Source of the DNA: Calonectria ilicicola
Taxonomy: Eukaryota > Ascomycota > Sordariomycetes > Hypocreales > Nectriaceae
Length of the DNA stretch: 64,000 nt
Assembly: GCA_020809705.1 (NCBI GenBank)
Contig: CP085828.1
Coordinates: forward strand, 3,534,001 to 3,598,000
Direction: 5' to 3'
Part shown: positions 23,728 through 35,198 of the stretch, piece after piece
Layout: every line of letters begins with the position of its first letter
Numbering within the stretch: the stretch's first letter is position 1
Translations under genes and position numbers: made by a program
Notes under the pieces: model-generated
The model's input: only the letters and a program-made list of their open reading frames with translations
Told to the model about the DNA's origin: nothing
Databases searched by the model: none

Positions 23728-26172
23728 ATGTCGTCGCGCAAACGATCCGCCCGGGCTATCGAAAGCGACCCTGAAAATGTCGAACCGTCGCTTTTACACC
23801 GCATTCGAAACATGTGGCAGTTTGCGAATCTATGCCAGTGGATTTACATCTTTGGCAAGGTCGCCAAAATCCCCGACTCGATTGACATTGAGGTACTGGC
23901 TTTTGCCATTGCGACCCGGCCCTATTTGCTGACACGTCCTCTTCTGACACAGGAAATCGAAACCGAATGCCTCAAACCGAATTCGCCTATGCTTGGAGAC
24001 ATAGCCCTGTCAATACTAAAACTTGCATCGTCGCATCGCGGCTTGACGTACGTCTGCGCGCTTCCCAGATGAATTCCAACCCTGACATTTCAGCGAAGCC
24101 CAGAAATATTCGACGATCAAGCTCGAAAGCTGTTTGAGTCTAGATCGCCCGGTTCCAACCCTTTTGGCAACGATGAGACACCCACCAAATTTAACGAGTT
24201 CGATGTGTTGGTTAAGGTAATGCAAATAGAAACACATGCACACGCACACAATGCATCGATTAAACCAAAGCTAACGAGTCATTCTGATACATTAGATTCG
24301 GGTAATGCAAAAGCTAACACAATGGGCGATGGTTCACCCTGAGCGCATCCGAGATAAGATGGATGAACAAAAAGATACGGAACAAACAAATTGGGTGCGC
24401 ATTACGCTTGACAATGATGGGAACCAGCTAATAAATTATCTCTATAGCGAATTGAGCCTTACGGGTGGGATGCGGAAGACAGGACGTACTTTGTCCTCGA
24501 CGATAACCGAGTGTATCGAATGACAGAACCCCCGACTCCGGTATCGACACCAAGACCGAAAAAGACCAAGTCCTGGCGTGGCGGACGTCGCTCAAGCAAA
24601 CGGCGACGAACCACAATATCTGCCGAAGACCAAACCGATACTGAGAATGGAGGCGATGAAGAGCGACCGGAAGATGATGGTCTTGGAGGCTTCACGTGGC
24701 AATGTCTGGCTGTCACGCTAGATGATGTTCGAGCCATCATTGACGGATTCCGAAAGACTCGAGATGACAATGAGAAAGTTTTAAAGGCACAGCTGGAAGA
24801 TCACCTCCTACCAATATTGGAGAAGCAAGAGGAAAGTCGAAAGAGAAAGGAGGTTCAACGAGAACGCGAGCTCCTCAACCTTGCCAAAATGGCCAACGCC
24901 AAACGTTCAAGTCGTATTGCCAACAAAGTAGAGCAACAAAAACAGGAGGAGCAGGCTAAGGAAGAAGAGCGGCATCGCAGGGAAGCTGACGCCGCGAAGC
25001 GACGACAAGAAAAGGCGGATCTCAAACGGGAGATGGAACGCGACAACAGATTAATCTCCCGTGAGCAGCGACTGCGCGAAAGGGAGTCTCGTCGCCTTCA
25101 GCACGAGGAAGAGCTTGCACAGCTATCAGAAGACAGTAAAAATCTTGCAACTACCGATGGGCGCGTATCTGAGCGTCGCCTCCATGCTGAGATCGAGAAG
25201 AGCAAGCAAGCCCTCAAGCACCTTGAGCAAGAGGAAGACGAATGGGTTTTCGACTGCACTTGCGGCCTATACGGTCAAGTGGACGATGGCACGCACAGCG
25301 TGGCGTGTGAAAGATGCAACGTTTGGCAACATAGCAAGTGTTTGGGCATCACCGAGGCAGAAGCTGAGCGCCCGGATTTTCAGTTCGTTTGCTCCTCTTG
25401 CACACATCGCGAGGAAGAGGCCAAGGTCCGACCTAAAACAACTATCAAGCTTAAGGTTGCCCACCCACGAAAGGATCCAGACGAGGAAGATGCCCAACAA
25501 GCTCCAAAAAAGACCCTGTCCATGGCCGATGAACCTCAGTCGAAACATCTCACCTTGGCAGTCGATGGAAAGAATCCGACACCGAATGGCTTACCTGGGC
25601 GTGCCCTATCCCCTTTGACTTCGGGACAAGTCAACGGCTCCTTAAAGAATGGCGTTGAATCCATCAATCCAAATTTAGATACACCAGTCTTGGGCTTGAG
25701 CCATGCCAGCATGAGGCTCTCGCCCGGCTCTATTCCCATCATCCCTGCACCCGTCAAGTTGGAAGCTGGGGACGCTGAGCGAGGAATGCAAGTCGGTGGG
25801 CAGCCACATGGCGCCGTCGCTGTTTCCCCTGCTGCGTCTGTGAGGACTGCAAGTCCATCGAGCAGCTTTCATAGCCTCCCTGGTGGTCGATCATTTGAAG
25901 CCACTCTGAGCACACCCAAAATAAGCCGCGACATCTATCGAGCGGCCCACGTACAGAACGGCACCCTACCAGCTGAAGGCGGACTCTCACCTACAAAGCA
26001 CTCACCGCCACGGTTAACAGATCCGGGTAGTGCAAGCAAAATAAGCATCGCAACTCCGATACTGCCTCCAGTAGCCAACCTCTCTCCCTCTCCCAGACCT
26101 CAGGTCTTGACCCCGCCGTCCAAGTCCTCAGAGCCGCCGCGACCCATTAGCAGTCCCACTCCAAGGCCGTGA
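23728..26172 (+). CDS. PHD-finger chromatin protein
   Basis: Exons 23728-23892, 23953-24047, 24099-24216, 24296-24394 and 24448-26172 give 733 residues. The N-terminal 190 residues form a folded region (RIRNMWQFANLCQWIYIFGK, then FNEFDVLVKIRVMQKLTQW) resembling the DDT/WHIM-type front of ISWI-partner proteins, and include DAEDRTYFVLDDNRVYR. A charged coiled coil rich in E/K/R spans about 240-415. A PHD finger (C4HC3) lies at about 429-478: CTC, CERC, H in WQHSKC, CSSC. PHD fingers commonly bind histone H3 tails. The last 240 residues are low-complexity Pro/Ser. The role in chromatin reading is inferred from domains; the exact orthologue is not known to me. The exon 3 acceptor is an unusual AAG. 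Confidence 0.85.
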
Positions 26173-27565
26173 GGTTGCGGGTAGTGTAGCGCAATCGTCT
26201 CCTACGGGCGGTGGCTTGATCTTCGGTTGCCCTGGATTCTAAAGATGGTTCACAAGCAATCGGGGGGTGCCCCGACAGCTCAGACCAGCTGCCAGTCACG
26301 AGCACCACGAAATCATGCTAGCTAAGCCACTCCCGTGGTAAAATATACAATGAATAAATACTGAACTGCTTCAGTGTGGTATTCAACTGTACCAAAATAT
26401 CAACACAATACGACCCCCATGGCGCCATCTTTTTAGACGCGTATTATTCTCACCCATTTTTGGCATGCGAACCAACAAGCTGAGCACAGGCCAGTCGTGG
26501 CTTAAGCGGTGCGCGAGCTGTCCAACAAGCTGTTTTTCCTATGAAGGCCCGCAAAGGAGACGGATGAACCTGATCTGAGATTACACAGCAGGAAAAACAA
26601 GACACAAAGTAATCACGTTTCCATCCGACCAAGAACGGAACCCCACCAAAACAAATATGTTTACTAGCCGGGTACTTGCACCAAACCTACATGATGACGG
26701 ATGACAGCTGCAACTTGCCGACTAGCGCCGGGCAACAAGCACTCGCAAACACGACAAGGATGCAACGCGTGCGGCATGGGCTTGTACCAGGTGACGTGCA
26801 GTTCTAATGGCAACGCAAAGGGAGAAAGATAGATCAAAGGATAAGCCACAACGTCTTCTAGCGCGACGACCAATTAGACAAAGTATGAATAGTTCTAGCG
26901 CCAGTGGCATTCCAGTTATTCCAAGAGGGTGTGTTGGAGTGGCTGACGGCTATCTACTTGTGTCCCCGGGAGGAAGGATCGGCTTGATGTTGCATGGCCT
27001 GGGCGTTGGATAGGATCGGGCAGCGGCGCCTGCGATGCAGCTTGCGCTCGCTCAACGGCATAGATGGCGCAACGTCAGGCGGTCCGGTTGGTCAGATGCA
27101 CCATCCCCTTCCCCCCCTCCCCCAGTTTATTCCCTTGTACTGAATGCAAGAGAGCTTTGATTGTCTACTTATTTGTGTAAGGGTTCCCCGCGTTGCGGAC
27201 ATGTCCAACCCAGCTTAAAAGACCACCTACGCCTTCATATCCCTCTAGTTAAGCTTTAAAAGAATTAAAACAAAGAACGTGTTCAGTCTGTGTAGTTTAC
27301 TCTGTTCGCATAAAGCCACCCCATGTTCTGTCAAAGAAAGAAAAACATCAGCTTCCGTCGATGCTTGTTTTCTTTCGAGGTAACCAGAGCCCCCCTTGTT
27401 CATTTGAACACTTCCTAGCGCTGCTCTTGGTTTCTTTCTGAGCAAGATTTATTCACCTTCTCGTTGTCAAAGTAATTTCACTCAAAGGGAACCCGCGGCA
27501 TGATACTCCCGGTACCTGTATCACCAATGCCATTCAACTAAGACTACGTTCAACAACCAACCGCC
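26173..27565. other. Intergenic between PHD and HMG genes
   Basis: 1.4 kb with a C/T tract at about 27103-27125 that may belong to the HMG gene's leader. Short ORFs only, none recognisable. Confidence 0.55.
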
Positions 27566-29209
27566 ATGAACCCCTCTATGAGTGCATCTCGTTCACGAGA
27601 GATGCATTTACAAAGCGACACAAACTACTACACCCATCAGTATCTAAGATTGGGAACCCCAGCCTACGAAGAGGACGGTATTACCCACGACCCGGCCCGC
27701 GTGTACTATCCAAAGCCTTTGGATAACTTCCTAGTAAGTTCTCTACTCTTCAATATTACCTGCATATCCCGATTCTTACCGGTGCTATTCTATTAGGCAG
27801 AATACCCCCCAGGCATCAGCAAGGCTAGTGCGGAATACGGTCCACTACCGGGAGAGCCAGGATACGAGGTCAGTGATCACAAGTCTCCTTGGGAAGATAA
27901 TTAACTAACAGGTGCGCAGACCAGCCCGTTTCGTACTTTAGAGGCATCACCACCGGTCCCGAACACGGTCGGTCCCATAACAGCTCGTCACAGTCCGAGA
28001 ATATCCAAACCAACCAGACCAGGGAAATCCTCGCGGGTCAAAGGAGGTCGAGTGCAAAAGAGCACAAAGGACTCCAAATACCGAAAGTCAACGTCCATTC
28101 TCACCAAGCCTCTCAGCGAACTCGCCAAAGATGTTCCCCACATCCCCGTTGCCGACATCCCAACCTTTGTTGCCCGCACAGCAGAAGAAAGACGTTTAGA
28201 AACATCGCGAAATAAAAAGTCCGGACAGATCAAGCGCCCAATGAACGCATTCATGTTATACCGCAAGGCTTACCAAGAAGTGGCAAAGACGCAATGCACC
28301 CAGAAAAACCACCAGCTAGTGTCCAAGGTCTGCGGTGCGAGTTGGCCCATGGAATCAGACGAAATCCACAACTCGTTCAACGAATGGGCCAAAATTGAGC
28401 GAGACAGTCACCAAAAGGCGCATCCAGGGTACAAATTTACTCCTTCCAAGCCTCGAAAAGGCAAGCAAACCGGCGAGACGGACATTGAATCACCTGCCGG
28501 TTCCGAAATTGAAGACCCTACTTGGGCCGCCCCGCGGCCGCCACGGCGTACACCACAGAGAAACACCGCGCATGCGAATCAGAGGAGCGTAACTCCATCA
28601 TTCGGCTACGAAATCCCCCCTGAAAAAATGGAAGCACAACACATGGGAGAGTTTCAAGATGTGTATCTAGATGTCACACCAAATCGAACACAGCCCGTAA
28701 TGCATCAGCAAGTAGAGTTTATTCCTGCCTATGCAGATTTTCTACCTCCTCCCCAAGCTTTAGATATCATGCAACAAGCGACAACTAGGCATTCGTCTCC
28801 AGGTTCAGTTCCAGGCTACCAACCCCAATCGTTCACAGATCCAAGTCTTCACGGCCTAGACTACGATGGACTCTATGGGCTCCCCACCAACTATGGTGGA
28901 GAGCGATTCACTAGTGAATTGTTGATGTTGAATTACTCTAATGAAGAGTTTCTCAACGATATAAACTGGGGTCACGCACAACTAAGTTCAGACAACGGAC
29001 AAGGAGTGAAAGCGAAACTACCACCTCCGTATAGAACAGAAGGGGAGCTAAACCACGACAAATATCTAGCGGGGAAGTTTGATGATTGGTCGACAAGTGA
29101 ACTTCAAGGCACTCCTCTAGGAACCGAAGCAAACCTTTTCGAACAGATGGACGAGACTTCGAGGCTTCGGAACCAAATGGAAAGCTCAGAGCAGGGTCAG
29201 TATCCTTGA
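27566..29209 (+). CDS. MATA_HMG-box transcription factor, Ste11/FMF-1-like
   Basis: Exons 27566-27733, 27797-27868 and 27920-29209 give 509 residues. The HMG box runs from about residue 184 to 254, starting IKRPMNAFMLYRKAYQ and including NHQLVSKVCGASWP and a terminal HPGYKF. Just before it is LSELAKDVPHIPVADIPTFV, a lead-in found with the sexual-development HMG regulators of the S. pombe Ste11 / Neurospora FMF-1 / Podospora HMG5 group rather than with the short MAT1-1-3 protein. Members bind DNA in the minor groove and act on mating-type genes. The C-terminal half is Pro/Gln/Tyr-rich, with no second domain visible. No MAT1-1-1 or MAT1-2-1 gene is nearby, so this is probably not the mating-type locus. 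The group assignment is from memory of the motif. Confidence 0.82.
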
Positions 29210-29536
29210 CACTAGGGAATCAGAATGGAGCGGGACGATGATTTCATGTGATATTAGAATGGCGTTCGCGAATGTGTATTAAAATACCTCAATTCATAAA
29301 TTCTGAGGGGGAAAACAACGAAAAAAAAAGTTGCAATAGATTTCCTATCCTTTTACTAGCTGCACAGTAGTCTCACTTGTCGACTTCCATTAGTAGCAAA
29401 GATGTGGACCTGCTGCTGCTTAGTCATGCCACCTATGTCAGGTCGCATGCGAGCTCCATCCATGTGGCCAAATGAATGGCGACTTGTCCAAAGACACGAG
29501 GATCAAACGCGCAAACCACCACGCAATCAACACACA
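29210..29536. other. Intergenic between HMG gene and EMC5
   Basis: 327 bp holding the 3' end of the HMG gene and the EMC5 promoter. A poly(A) run lies near 29320. Nothing else is seen. Confidence 0.5.
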
Positions 29537-30001
29537 ATGACTTGGATCTCCAGTACAGTCACTGTGACAGGCCTTGTGCTTCTCGCTCATGCGTATGTCC
29601 CTCACGCCTTCAAACACCAGACTTCCATTAACCCATAATTCAGGTGCTACTCAGCACAAGAGCACTCAGCTATTTCGTCGGCGTCGGCCCAACACACACA
29701 ATCACAACAGCTTTCTACGAGCTCTCTTCCGATCGATATATCCATTGAAGCACTAGTGGCCACCTTTGTAGTCTGTCTGGGGCTGGTTTTAGGGTCTTCA
29801 AAACTGCGGCCAGTGCGATGGAACGAATGGGCGGGCAAGATTGAGCGCGAAGGAGCGGCTGGGTTTGTCTCGAGCGGCGGCGATGTAGACAAGGAATACC
29901 GAGGCAATCCCTTCATTGCACTGGAGACACGGCCAGGTTTTGTGGATATTCGGAAGCAACGGCGTGACTTCGCCGATTGGGTCAAGGCCGGCAACAAATA
30001 A
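29537..30001 (+). CDS. EMC5: ER membrane protein complex subunit 5 (MMgT family)
   Basis: Two exons, 29537-29592 and 29644-30001, give 137 residues, normal for the family. EMC5 is a two-helix subunit of the ER membrane complex, which inserts tail-anchored and multi-pass proteins. Homologues have also been described as membrane magnesium transporters. The first helix is ISSTVTVTGLVLLAHA, the second ALVATFVVCLGLVLGSSKLR. Between them lies a luminal Ser-rich loop and the YSAQEHS motif next to the splice junction. The intron splits an alanine codon and is 51 bp. The cytosolic C-terminus (NPFIALETRPGFVDIRKQRR) is well conserved in fungi. Confidence 0.88.
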
Positions 30002-30558
30002 TAACAGCATACCCAAGGTTTGCCAGATTACGGACGGATATCGCGGTCGTTTGGCAATGTAATATTTGAGGGCCTGTCGTGTCAAACGAGAATCCAAGCG
30101 ATGCAACGATGCTAAGAGGGCACAAGGTTGATGACAATGTATCAAAACAATAAAAATATGCAGAATTATTTCTACAATCGCAGGTGTCTCTGTAATAACA
30201 GATTAACAAAAGTGTCAGCAAAGCCCTTTTTATCGAGAGACGAGCTATGGGACACATGCACGAACAGGCAAGAAATGAAGCTTGCCGGCGGAGAATCTGC
30301 TGGCATGTGATCAGTGTGCTCTCACGATGCCTTCTCCCGTTGTTCCTTCCCAGTGCCAATAAATCAACCCCCCTCCTTCCCAAAACCCTAGCAGCCCATA
30401 GGGCAAGGCAATAATTGGGATTAACAAATTTCAGAAGCCATTCTTACTGAGGCCCAGTTTCTCACCTCCTGTCCAAACTGCTACAACAATTAAATGCAAC
30501 CAAAAATCGCTCCTGATTTCTTAGTTCTTTTCCTGATTTAGGCGATAAAGATTCCAGC
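30002..30558. other. Intergenic between EMC5 and MSH5
   Basis: 557 bp, the MSH5 promoter region. No gene seen. Confidence 0.5.
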
Positions 30559-33500
30559 ATGCCACCAGTGTATCACCATACCTCTTCCAAATCGAGTCAG
30601 AGGGGTCGGCGCCGAAGAGGGCGGCGCTCGACTAACGTTCCCGAGATCAGCTCCTCACCAAAAACACAATCAACACCAAGACAAACACAAAGCAAACCCA
30701 GGTATGGGTTTCCAAATAGGGCCGGTTCTACGACCAACTCAATTAGCCCTCTTGTGGAAGATCAAAAAACATCATCCGACGCACCTTCCTCGAATACTAT
30801 GCCCTTCAGAGAAGCCAACGCAGATATCAATGAGGATACCACCGGATTGGAGCTACACGAAATAATAATGGCTATCGATATTCGAGAAAGATCAACTGTT
30901 GGCTGTGCCTACTTTTCTACATTAGACGGTACCCTGTATCTTTCTGAGGACATGCCCATGGCGAATACAGACATTGCCGAGCAATTCCTGGCCCACGGTC
31001 AACCGAATACTCTTCTTGTATCAGCCAGGGCCCAAGAAGACTTTTACAAATTTCTTGAACAGAAATGTCTTTCTTCTAGTGGGGGTAATCTACACAATCT
31101 ACATTCTCCCCTCATGATCGCTGACGATGCCTTAGTCGCGGCTCAAGAAGTTATTTTTCGCAGTCTACAGTCTTCAGATTTTGCATTTGATTCTGCCCAC
31201 GAACGGCTATTAAATCTCCAACTCAATTCAGCGTCCCCAAACCAGCCCGTCTTCTCAGCGTGTATTGATAGTGATCCCCTTAGGGATGCCACCAGCCAAT
31301 CAGATGATGTTCTAAAACAGGAGTCACGAGCTTTCAAGTCACTCCGTTGCGGGGGTTCTATCAACTTCAAAAATACTGTGTCTGTATGTAACAGCTATGG
31401 GCTTTTGATCAAATATCTGTTCTGACTGTTGCTAGGTAGCATGTGCTGGTGCAGTGTTGGGTGATCTCCATCGCCGTCGATCAACCGGCTTTCTCCCAGA
31501 TGGACAGGTTTTAGGGGCCCTTTTCCGGGTCCATTCAATCAAAATGTTTTCTCTTGCAAGCTACATGTTTGTAAGCACCGATGCACTATTGTCCCTCCAA
31601 ATACTACAGACTGAACTACACCCAAACAGCCAAGTCTGGGGACCTGACCCAAACAAAGGAAATACAAAGGAAAGCCTCTCAGTATATGGTTTGTTTCATT
31701 ACTTGGCATGCACACCTCAAGGCCGTATACGGCTACGACAATTATTTCTTCGTCCAGTCCTAGATATAGAGTTGATCGAAGAGAGACAGAGGTCAATATC
31801 TGCACTGCTCCGGCCCGACAATGCAGACAACCTGAAACAAATAACATCTTGTTTACGCAAGATTCGTAATATCCGATCCACATTGTGCCAGTTGCAAAAA
31901 GGTGTCGAATTTTCATCTTCCACGCAATCTTTCAGCCGAGGCGTGTGGTCAACCATTCAACACTTCACGACCCAGGCCTTAAGGCTCCGAGAAGTCGTTA
32001 CGTCGTTGAGCGGCTGCGCCGACTTAAGGATCATCAACAAAGTAAGTCAGATCCACACAATATCTATTGCTATCATGTCTCTGATATCTGGCTCAATCTA
32101 GCTTCTGCAAAATCTACCAACAGCAAGCTTAGTGTCAGTCAGCGATCTGATCCACAAAACTATTGATTTCGAGCAATCTCAATCTCGGCATCGGTCATCC
32201 GTCAAGGCCGGAATAGACTCTCAACTAGACGAGCTCAAGAGAAGATATGATGGAATGGATAGCTTTCTCACCGAAGTGGTAAATCACATGAGCAAAGAGT
32301 TGCCAGAATGGGCTTGTCAGTATGTGCGATCATGTATTTTTCTACCTCAAATTGGATTTCTTACCGTTGTTGAACCCAATCCAGATACAGGCAGGGGTAG
32401 ATATGAAGGTGAGGGCGCGGAAGGAGGGGCCTGGGAGAAACTCTTCACTGCAGATGGAGCAGTGTGTTACAAAAATATTTACATGAGGGAGCTTGATGAG
32501 GAATATGGGGACATGTACTGCCAAATCGGAGGTAAGTTACCATCAACTGCATCGGGGTACCACCTGGCTAACACAGACCAAGATAGAGAAGTTGAGATTA
32601 TCCACAATCTCGCCAATCAAGTCTTAGAGCATGGCGATAGTCTCATGTCTGCTTCAGAAGTGTGTGGAGAGTTCGACGCAATCCTGGCACTCGCTTTAGG
32701 AGCTGACAAATATGGATGGCGAGCACCTCTTATAGTTGATACTAGTGTTATAAACATTGAAGCTGGCCGCCACCCTCTGCAGGAACTGGTGGTACCATCA
32801 TTCATCCCAAACGACTGTCGCCTTGCATCAGGCGTCCTCAATGATGAACGGGACGAGAGTCGGTGGCCACAAGCTTTGATCCTGACAGGACCGAACCACT
32901 CAGGGAAGAGTGTTTATTTGAAGCAAGCGGCTATTATAGTCTATCTCGCACATATTGGCAGTTTTGTACCAGCCAATTCAGCGACGATTGGTCTCACTGA
33001 CAGAATATTGACTTGTATGTCATCGAAAGAAAGCATGTCGGGATCTGAGAGTGCGTTTGCTACCGATTTAAAGCAAGCGGCATTGTCGTCCAAATATTCA
33101 ACGTCTAAAAGTCTCATTTTAGTAGACGAGTTCGGTAAAGGCACCAACGCAGATGATGGATCCGGCTTGTTAGCCGCGCTATTAGATCATTTCTTAATCC
33201 GAGGCCGAGATTGCCCTCGACTCCTGGTAGCAACACATTATCATGAGATTTTTGAGGGCAAGTATCTTGATCACCACGAACGGATTTGCCCAGCCCATCT
33301 TGATATTAAAGTGGATTGGAATGCATTGCAAACAGAAGACCAAGTAATCTATCTTTTCAGCCTAACATATGGCCATAGCACATCGAGTTTTGGCGGCAAA
33401 TGTGCAGCTCTGAACGGAGTTCCGACTGCGATTGTGGATCGAGCCGAGGCGATCGCGGTCCTTTTAGCACAAAATGAAGATCTCAGTGCCATTTGCACTC

Positions 33501-33661
33501 GACTATCCCCTGAGGAGGAACAGAGGCTAGATGAGGCAGAAAGGACAGCACGGCGTTTTCTTGAACAAGACTTTGAAGGATTTGGTCGTAATCAAGTTCA
33601 GCATGGCGGCAAATCCATCCGGAAATCGCTGGAGTTCCTTTTATCATCCAATGCTACGTGA
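30559..33661 (+). CDS. MSH5: Meiotic MutS homologue MSH5
   Basis: MSH5 pairs with MSH4 as a clamp on meiotic recombination intermediates and promotes crossovers; it does not repair mismatches. Exons 30559-31383, 31436-32041 and 32102-33661 give 996 residues. A further 45-bp in-frame candidate intron at 32532-32576 would give 981. The basic, disordered first 100 residues precede EIIMAIDIRERSTVGCAYFS, the family's start. The lever region includes YMFVSTDALLSLQILQTEL and GLFHYLACTPQGRIRLRQ. The ATPase has Walker A GPNHSGKS (about residue 738), VYLAHIGSFVPANSATIGLTD, Walker B LVDEFGKGT and VATHYHEIFE. No mismatch-binding domain I is seen, as in MSH4 and MSH5. The gene looks intact. Confidence 0.93.
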
Positions 33662-34444
33662 GGCATCATGTGGTTGAGTATTTTGGTATTCATGTCTAGG
33701 GGGCGATTCACTCGCAATGCACGCATCCGAAGGCCTTAAATTTTACTATCAGACATTATAGAGGACGGATCTTGGCCCCTGAGTCAAATGTTATCATTAC
33801 AGTAGGTGATCCGAAATCTGGACGGTTTTACAAAGGATAGCGCATTTGTGAGAGGATATGCCTTCAGTGTGGCTTTCCAGTTTAGTTGAAGTTATCATCT
33901 ATCCACTTATGTATGTACAGCAAAAACAGAAATCCAAATCAGGGTCGTCAAAAAGATTTGTTCTTCGCTCAACCAAGACGCCACTTGCAATCTAATAAAA
34001 TTTATGTCAAATCAAAATCGATCCAAATATATGTTCTGCAATCGAGCCGTTTCGTGGCCAAGCAAAGTCATATTCATGATCATAACAAATCCGTCATCCA
34101 TCCAGACATTCAACCCCATGCAGTCGAGAGGATAGATCCCATGTAGTGTCGGTTCGTACTATATTGAATCACCGGAAAAGGGCATAAATCGTTGGTCTCA
34201 TCATCACTAAAGAAAGGCTCGGCCAGTATCTTTGAGCGATCCCAAGAGCACCAAGAAGTCAAAAGTCTCAACATGCGCCTTAAAGCACAAGCAACGCAGT
34301 TCTCTCAGTGTTGCCGAGCTTCCTGAAGTACTGTATTACAAATACAAGTGCTTCCAAGTCGTAGCACCTTTTCTTAGCTTTGGCGTTTTGGTACCACTCT
34401 CAAATATCGCATCCTTGGAACTCCATTTCAGCCGTGATGTCACC
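33662..34444. other. Convergent intergenic region
   Basis: Between the 3' ends of MSH5 and the minus-strand surface-protein gene. Two short ORFs have no recognisable features. Nothing else is seen. Confidence 0.5.
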
Positions 34445-35198
34445 TCAAACTAGATTAAACATCGCTGCGACGAGGCCAATTCCAGCGAGTAAGAGATGAG
34501 GTCTGCTAGGGATCGGCGCGGTTGATCCATAGTCAGAACAAGGAGTAGCCTCTGCCTTTGAACATGCCAGAGAGCTCAAACTGGAGCAAATGGAGGTTGC
34601 CGAAGTACCAGTGATAGTACCACCTCCTGCAACCGTGGTGCCGCCGCCACCTGGCACAGCAATCGTGACACCATATTGGCCACCATCTTGGAGAAATGTC
34701 ACACAGGCATTGTAATTCTCTGAGCAGTCGCTTGTTGCGGAGCGGCAAGAATCGCTATCGTCATAGGAAGTCGGGGCGTACGGAAACGAAAAGTATTGGT
34801 TGGAAACGTAGGATGCGAGCGCGGTCGGTTGCCCGGTCGCCGATGCTGGTGCGGTTCCGGTGCAGACAGCTCTGTGCCTAGATCAGTACGGTGCCAGAAA
34901 GAAGCAGAAAGTTCGGTCCAAGACAAGACCATACTTACCCGGATGGGCAGCAGGCAGGATTGTTGTCAGAGTCGAGAGCGCATGTCTGTCCCGACTGGCA
35001 GCAAATACCACTGAATTGCTGGCCAAGGTCCTCAGAACACTGGAAGGTGTTGGAGGGACACGAATCTCTGAGGTAGAGAACGGCAGCTGTGGTAGCATAG
35101 GAATAGGAAGCTATCGGTGTCGCATCGGCTATGAAAGCTGCCGCTGCTTGTAATTGAGCCGCTAGCAGCGCCAGCCACACACCGCCTTGACGGACCAT
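34445..35198 (-). CDS. Cysteine-rich secreted, probably GPI-anchored protein
   Basis: Exons 35198-34939 and 34871-34445 on the minus strand give 228 residues; an alternative acceptor 6 bp upstream would add two residues. A signal peptide is clear (GVWLALLAAQLQAAAA). The mature part holds 14 cysteines. The first eight form a compact cluster with GICCQSGQTCALDSDNNPACC, then a Ser/Thr/Ala linker, then six more. The C-terminus is hydrophobic (PHLLLAGIGLVAAMFNLV) after a small-residue stretch (CSDYGST), the layout of a GPI-anchor signal. It is probably a cell-wall or plasma-membrane surface protein. No catalytic motif is visible and I do not recognise a named family. An upstream in-frame ATG at 35225 is possible but would bury the signal peptide behind charged residues. 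Confidence 0.75.

Noticed and set aside
24016..26000. Minus-strand ORFs opposite the PHD-finger gene
   Set aside because: Antisense shadows of a gene with a clear PHD finger and consistent splicing.
27566..29209. HMG-box gene as mating-type gene MAT1-1-3
   Set aside because: It is much longer, has the Ste11/FMF-1-type lead-in to the box, and no other MAT gene or usual MAT flank (APN2) is present.
31581..31763. Possible intron from GTAAGC at about 31570 in MSH5
   Set aside because: The segment codes conserved VSTDALLSLQILQ, so it is exon.
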